64,000 bases of DNA, from the NCBI GenBank assembly GCA_963855995.1, contig OY979730.1:8719300-8783299 (forward strand), read 5' to 3'. The stretch comes from Muricea muricata (lineage: Eukaryota; Cnidaria; Anthozoa; Malacalcyonacea; Plexauridae). The translations under genes were made by a program, and so were the position numbers. Positions 58,501 through 64,000 of the stretch are shown piece by piece. Position 1 is the first letter of the stretch, and each line of letters begins with the position of its first letter. Below the pieces are notes generated by a model that ran no database searches, was not told where the DNA came from, and was given only the letters and a program-made list of their open reading frames with translations.

Positions 58501-59803
58501 ACCAGCTGAAGTTATTTGACCTGAGAAGAACAATTATATATAAAACTAAATATTTATTCTATTTCAACTCATAATTTCGGTTCCGTACTAGGTGTAAAAC
58601 TGATTTTTAAATTTCACTTATCCACCGTTTAAGCTAAACGCCTTTGATACAACCGGCCCCAGGTTTATATTTACTCCGGAACAGTTAACACAACGAAAAG
58701 CCCATGCCCATTCAGCTAAGGTTTTACGTTTGAAAATTCAATCAAAAACTCAGTCTAAGTGGGTTTAAGTAGCTAGAGATAACGTAATTTATCTTTTTAT
58801 TTTGCTTTTTTGTTTATAACGTAATTTATTAGCTAAATGTATGGACTGCGAGGGTGTGCGCCGTGTGTAAGTTGCATGGGGTTAGGTTTATTAAAGGAAT
58901 TAAAATTTTTGAAAGTATGCTTAAAAACCAAAATCTGTCGTCACTTCTAACAAAACAGTTAAGAGTAGGTTTCAACATCAACTAAATTGATCTATACTAT
59001 TAACTAAGAAAAATGCGAATTAAGTTTTATATTTTGCAAGCAAATTTTAAATAGAATTCTCACCTGTTTTTATGTACGAGCTTTTTCTGTTTACGTTTGA
59101 TCTAAAATATCCAAATAAATTGCATTTAAAATGCATACTTTACCGAAATTTTAACTCTTTTAATTTTCGAAATTGGGTGGCAGTCGGGGTGGTGGTGGTG
59201 CATGCGGGTTTATCAGCTGTGAGTGACTGTGCGATGGTGAGGAAAGTGAAGGTAACGAATGGAATGCAGGAGCTTAGAACTGAGGAAGACAGCTTAGAAC
59301 TGAGGCAGGTAGGCAGTTGGTAGGATCAGCGGGGGGCACTTGACATTTTGGCTTTGGGAATCAAATTTGCATGCTAAGTACTTAAGTCACTAACGTTTGT
59401 TGTTTTAATTTGTTAGGTACGCGCGGCTGCTCTCTAGGGAAGATCAACTTAGCAATTGTATTAGCACTTGCAAAGTTGGTCTTCTCTTTGCCGGCTACCC
59501 CGGCCAGTTCTCCGAGTGCTACTTCCACCGTGAATAAGTAGAAGTACTTGTACTACATGTATAAGTACTTCTACTTAGGTGGAAGTGGCACTTGGGGAGC
59601 TGGCCGGGGTAGGGGGATTTTTTTTATTCAATTTCTCAATTCCCATGGGAATTGAATTTTTAATTAAAAAGGGGTCACAAGTAAATTTTGTAAACAATTT
59701 ATTGAAAAAATTTGTAAAGATTACATACAATTTGAATAACAATAAAAAGAGATTAACTACCACACATTGTACTTATTAAAATAACAACAGAAGAAAACAG
59801 AAC

Positions 59804-60051
59804 ATGGCAGAGAGAACAATAACACAAGTGAATGAACAAAGTCCTAAAAAACTTGGGTCTTTTCAACGTAAGTAAATGTTTATACTTCAAAATATATTAT
59901 AACAATGAAACAACTTGAAGTGATAAATTTTGAGAGTTTTGCAAAGGTTTACCCAGCATATAACGAGTTGTTTCACAATTACAAAGAAAAACATGTGGCT
60001 CAAAACATGCAACTGATAGAGATGACGAGAAGGCTTAACAAGTCTAAGTAG
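59804..60051 (+). CDS. Small two-exon hypothetical gene (right-arm copy)
   Basis: join(59804..59867, 59921..60051). ATG at 59,804, donor CAAC|GTAAGT, acceptor CTTGAAG|TG, stop TAG at 60,049; 64 residues. Exon 1 reads MAERTITQVNEQSPKKLG; exon 2 has FAKVYPAYNELFHNYKEKH and NMQLIEMTRRLNKSK, a likely helical C terminus. The intron would be only 53 bp with a weak pyrimidine tract; alternatively exon 2 is separate, starting at its own ATG 59,905. The same frame is intact in the left arm. I do not recognise the family. Confidence 0.45.
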
Positions 60052-60151
60052 AAAGGTTTTCAAAAGTTAGTCACATTTTTATAACCATATGTAACTACCC
60101 TGTCAACTCTCCCAGTGGGAAGAACCGGAGTACCCGGAGAAAACCCACGAG

Positions 60152-63100
60152 TTTTGGCGGAGCGTTGACCAACGCTTTTTCAAATACAGCCAGCCTCACA
60201 GAAGAAAGGTATTTTTGTCAAAAGAAAAATATCATTTTTAATCAATTGTGCTTTTATAAGTCAGAAAAAATACATGCACGAATTACCAACGAATTTTGAT
60301 GGCTTTGAGACATGTAACGTGGGCACATAATTCTTCCTAAAAATACTTTTTTGTACTCGAAACAACCCTTCAAAACGTCGAAAAACAACGAAGAAACGAT
60401 TTTTTTATAAATTCCAAATTGACCAAGCTGTAATGTTCGGAGCCACATTTTTCTTATTGCGTTTCTAACCTGACAATGTGAAATGCACTAAACATTGCTA
60501 CCTTTATTTTTTTTTAACAAAAAATTCAAAAATACATAGAATAAAAACCAAGCATTTTTAGAATATTGTGTGTAGCACGACATTTTTCAGAAACCAATCT
60601 CTTACACTTTTCTTTGCATAACAGTGCATGCGATCTATTTTTCGCAAAAAAATACAAAGAAAGTCTCAGACATCTCATTTTTCTGGTGGGCACAAGAACA
60701 GAAGCTTTTTGTTCAAATTGTGATAATTTATTTGAGATAACTTTGGGCAAAATTCTATTTTTCATTGAAAACAGCCGAAAAATCAATGCTTTGGCTTTGC
60801 CCAGCAACTAATGAAGTCACTCGATAGTGAAGTTGCTTTATATACAATTGATAGTTTCAGTGTTAAAGAGACCAAAATAAAAGTAGAAATACATAACTTA
60901 GATTGATCTTGGATTGAAAAGTAAAAAATTTATTCGAAGAATCAATTTAAATTTAGTCTTTTTGGAAGGTACCATTGTCAGGTTAGGAACATATCTCTTT
61001 GAAGTATAAATTCATCTTTACTTACTTGTTGAAAAGACTATATTCAAGAGCCATGTAAACCTGTTTTCTTATATTATTATTACCACGCAAGTATTACAAA
61101 GTGGAATATTTGAAATGTAAACTTGAACTGAAGCAAAGGAAATGCACATACAAATTCAGAAATATTTCAATTGCCAAAATACAAATTCACCACAACCAAA
61201 CAATATAAAAAGTTCCAGTAGGCAATATGTTGTAATTTTAATTAAGAAACTTATAAAGTAATAAATCATACAGGAAACACAAAAGAAATCATTTTCTCAT
61301 CTTACAGAATCGGTATTTTCAAAATCACTTTGCTATAGATCTGATGTATAAAATTGACAGTTTCACAAGCCATTTACAACATTCGCATCTGTGTATGTCA
61401 GATATCTCGCCTTCAGCTTGGGTTTGTATATCCGATACAACCCGGTCACTTGTATTGTAAATAGTACAAATCAAAATTGTTATCAAATCAAAGTCTCAAA
61501 CTAATTTAAATTATTCTACTCCATATAATGCCAGACAGTTTTACTTTTTCTCAGGAAAGACCTTATGTTCAACAAGGTAAATTTGGCATGTTAATTAAGA
61601 AGTCTGTAAAATTTGAAATTGCATAGTATCAACTAAAAGCTTCATGTGACTTAAAACTTTTTCAAGTCGATGTAATACGAAGAACTCTGGTAAAGTATTT
61701 ACTGTATCCAGGCATCAATAGAAAACTTTTAAAATTAAAAATTGTAGTTACTTATACTTATTATTGGCCAACATCTGTACTGCTTGTTCATCTAGAAAAT
61801 CTGGCATACTGTCAATTTTTTTAGTCCAAGGAAACTTTTTTACTCTTAAATTCTTACATCCGCCACATCTTTTCTTTGCTAATAAAAAGAGCCCACAGAA
61901 TTTATTTGGCAAGTTGTGGTTTTCTTTTTCATTTAAGATATGTAATTAATTGATAAAGTTAAAGAACAACTGCATCAGTTCATCTCAATTCCAAACAAGT
62001 TCCACTTTGTAAACAAAAGACAATATGCTAGCTTATTTTGTCCTTAATAAGTAGTTCATCTTAAAGTTTGAAAGTCAACATTCTAGTACAAAATCACAAA
62101 GTCTGTATCTAAGATAAATTACCAGTAGTATAAAATATTACAAAGTATTTTTTTAACTTTAAAGGGTCCAATATAACATTGAGAACTATTGTGATTTTCA
62201 AATGAACTTTCCAAACTTTCAAATGAACACTCAAAGCCAGCTTAAACAAAAGATGATTGAGATAGTAAACCAGGAAATAACATAGGTGTTGTAATTTTTT
62301 ATCAAAAATATGATATAGTGCATATAACAGAAACATTTCAATTAAAAAGTAGAAATATATTTCCTGTGGTTAGTTTTAATTGCTACATATATTGAAATTT
62401 TAGTATAATAATGGATGTTTTTGTTTCTGGCAAAGTCACCTCAATCTCCTTATGTTTAACCAACATTACAAAGTCAAATAATGACAAACACGAATGATTA
62501 AACACAAATTTATATTTTAATGGGTAAAAATAAATATGTCCAAATTAGTATAATCATGCATATAGGTCTAGTAGGGTACCACTTTTTAGAAACAGAATTG
62601 TGTTGTTTAGAGGCATAACATATAAAATTGCTAGATTTGATATTTCAGTTTTTTAAGAAAGCCTTTTGTATGTGTTTTCATGAACTCTTGGGCCATAATT
62701 CAATTGATTTGAACCAAATAAGATTCTAACTTTCTTTTAAAACACAGTTCATCATTATTTGACTTTTTCTAAGATTAAAATGCTTCTGGAGCACATGAGA
62801 TTCCACGGTATGTGTACCCACAAAATACTCGTCAAATTAGGTGAGAATGAAACCGTCATGTCCAAAATTATACTGTCCCAAATTGTCCCATATTCAATAT
62901 TGTACATGCAATATTCCAATACCTTTAACAATTTCATTTTTCATAATCTGCCAGTTGTTGAGAGGAGGTTAAGCATTTTGTCGATCTACAAACAAATTTC
63001 AAAGAATTCTATTGAAGATAGATAACTGAAATGGTAAACAAACTGCAAAAGATAACAATGCAAGTGGTTGTGTAAAAACTAAAGACCACGTAAAGTCGGC

Positions 63101-63375
63101 CATTCTGTACAGTGTTTGGATTTGACAGTTTGAATTTTAATTACCTCAAGAAAAGTCTAAAAGGCATTAAAAACATAACATTCCTTGTTATTTTTTAACC
63201 TCCCGACCTTGCACGACTCCCACATCCTGCTCCGTCTCCTCCTATCCACCTCCCACCCTCAAGGCCCTGTCACACGGTGCAATTTTTCTTGCACTTGTAA
63301 CTGCTCCGTCTCCTTCTCTATCCACCTCTTACCCTTAAGGCCCTGTCACACGGTGCACTTTTCCTTGCATTCACC
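60152..63375. other. Right-arm sequence without a supported gene
   Basis: Mirror of 37,457-40,680. In the minus-strand counterpart of 39,347-39,532 a one-base difference breaks the frame in this arm, which argues against that frame being a gene. The frame mirrored from 38,891-39,084 stays open with two residue changes. Confidence 0.4.
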
Positions 63376-63610
63376 GTAGCAAAAAAGATGGCGACATGTC
63401 GATTTTACCAGAATGCATTGCAGGTATCAAGAAAGAATACGTGGGAAAAGATGACAAGAAGCAAAGCTACTGGATTGAAATTTTAACACAAGTGTGAAAA
63501 TAACCTATTGTCTTCTGTCTGTTCTTCAAAAGACGTTAATTTGCCTTTTTAAACAATTTCAGACTGCCATGCACTCTGGTAAAATCGACATTTGCCATCT
63601 TTTTTGCTAC
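63376..63610. mobile_element. Foldback MITE, family B (right-arm outer copy; empty P-like target beside it)
   Basis: Mirror of 31,417-31,651. The sequence at its inner edge reads ATTCACCGTAGC, the uninterrupted form of the site into which the P-like element inserted in the left arm. Confidence 0.85.
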
Positions 63611-64000
63611 AGGGAAAATCTACTCTTAAGTAAATTTGTGACAAATGTTTGGTACGTTAAAAAACCCCAGCAAACTGTGATGGAAACTTGCATTTGCCAA
63701 TTTTACATCTCCCAATAGTAGAATTGCATTTCAAGTTGCAAGAAAAATTGCATTGTGACAGGACCTTTATTCTCCAGTGTTCCCGCCAACCTGCTCCCAC
63801 CATTAGATGGAAAGTCCTTTTTTCACTACATTTTAGTAATTAGGCTACCCCCCTCCTCTCACAAGTCTGTAATCGCCTGACGAAATCAATTGGTCGACAG
63901 TCCAAGGCATGTTTTGTAATCGAAATTCACAAAATTAAAATTAAATTGCCTTTTTTCAATAAATTTGAACCAGAACCAACTCTATACATAGAACTGTCTC

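Larger units (their letters stand above)
50780..63955 (-). repeat. Right arm of giant inverted repeat
   Basis: Reverse complement of the left arm. It lacks the P-like element, the 224-bp MITE and unit E7, and has one private insertion at 53,799-54,267. Homology ends near 63,955, only about 45 bp before the window edge, at the same place as the left arm's outer boundary (31,069). Confidence 0.95.

Overview
This is a eukaryotic nuclear sequence: AT-rich, with short exons bounded by GT/AG splice sites, and crowded with transposons and foldback elements. The gene content (ciliary CIMIP2-like protein, neuronal calcium sensor, NATD1-like and BOLA1-like genes, a THAP protein) indicates an animal. 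A tRNA-derived SINE carrying a CTCCGGGTACTCCGG-type core suggests a marine invertebrate, most likely a cnidarian; that placement is inference. All exon structures were read by eye from splice sites and protein motifs.

Region 1 (1-11 kb) is the only gene-dense part. Four compact host genes lie here: the 3' part of a NATD1-like acetyltransferase (+), a complete BOLA1-like gene (+), a CIMIP2/FAM166-like ciliary protein gene (+), and a two-exon neuronal calcium sensor gene (-). They are unrelated in function and are simply close neighbours.

Region 2 (11-31 kb) is repeat-dominated. It holds foldback elements, minisatellites, an 838-bp element with 8-bp target-site duplications, and several copies of what looks like one family: a unit made of a promoter-like end, the first codons of a tyrosine-recombinase-like ORF, and a long 3' hairpin.

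Region 3 (31-64 kb) is a giant inverted repeat. The left arm (about 31,069-50,204) and right arm (about 50,780-63,955) are near-identical reverse complements around a spacer of about 575 bp. The left arm is interrupted by a 5,798-bp transposon (31,659-37,456) with 8-bp target duplications (CGGTGAAT), terminal inverted repeats of about 120-130 bp and a THAP-domain gene. This is the profile of a P-superfamily element. It carries a nested hAT-like insertion and a set of tiny symmetric exons ending in a CCHC zinc knuckle. Comparing the arms gives natural filled and empty sites. Left only: the P-like element, a 224-bp MITE and a 365-bp hairpin unit. Right only: a 469-bp Mutator-like MITE containing TTAGGG-type telomeric repeats and a tRNA-like segment. 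The arms also carry a few small candidate coding exons in duplicate. Whether the inverted repeat is genomic or two haplotypes misjoined in assembly cannot be decided from sequence alone.
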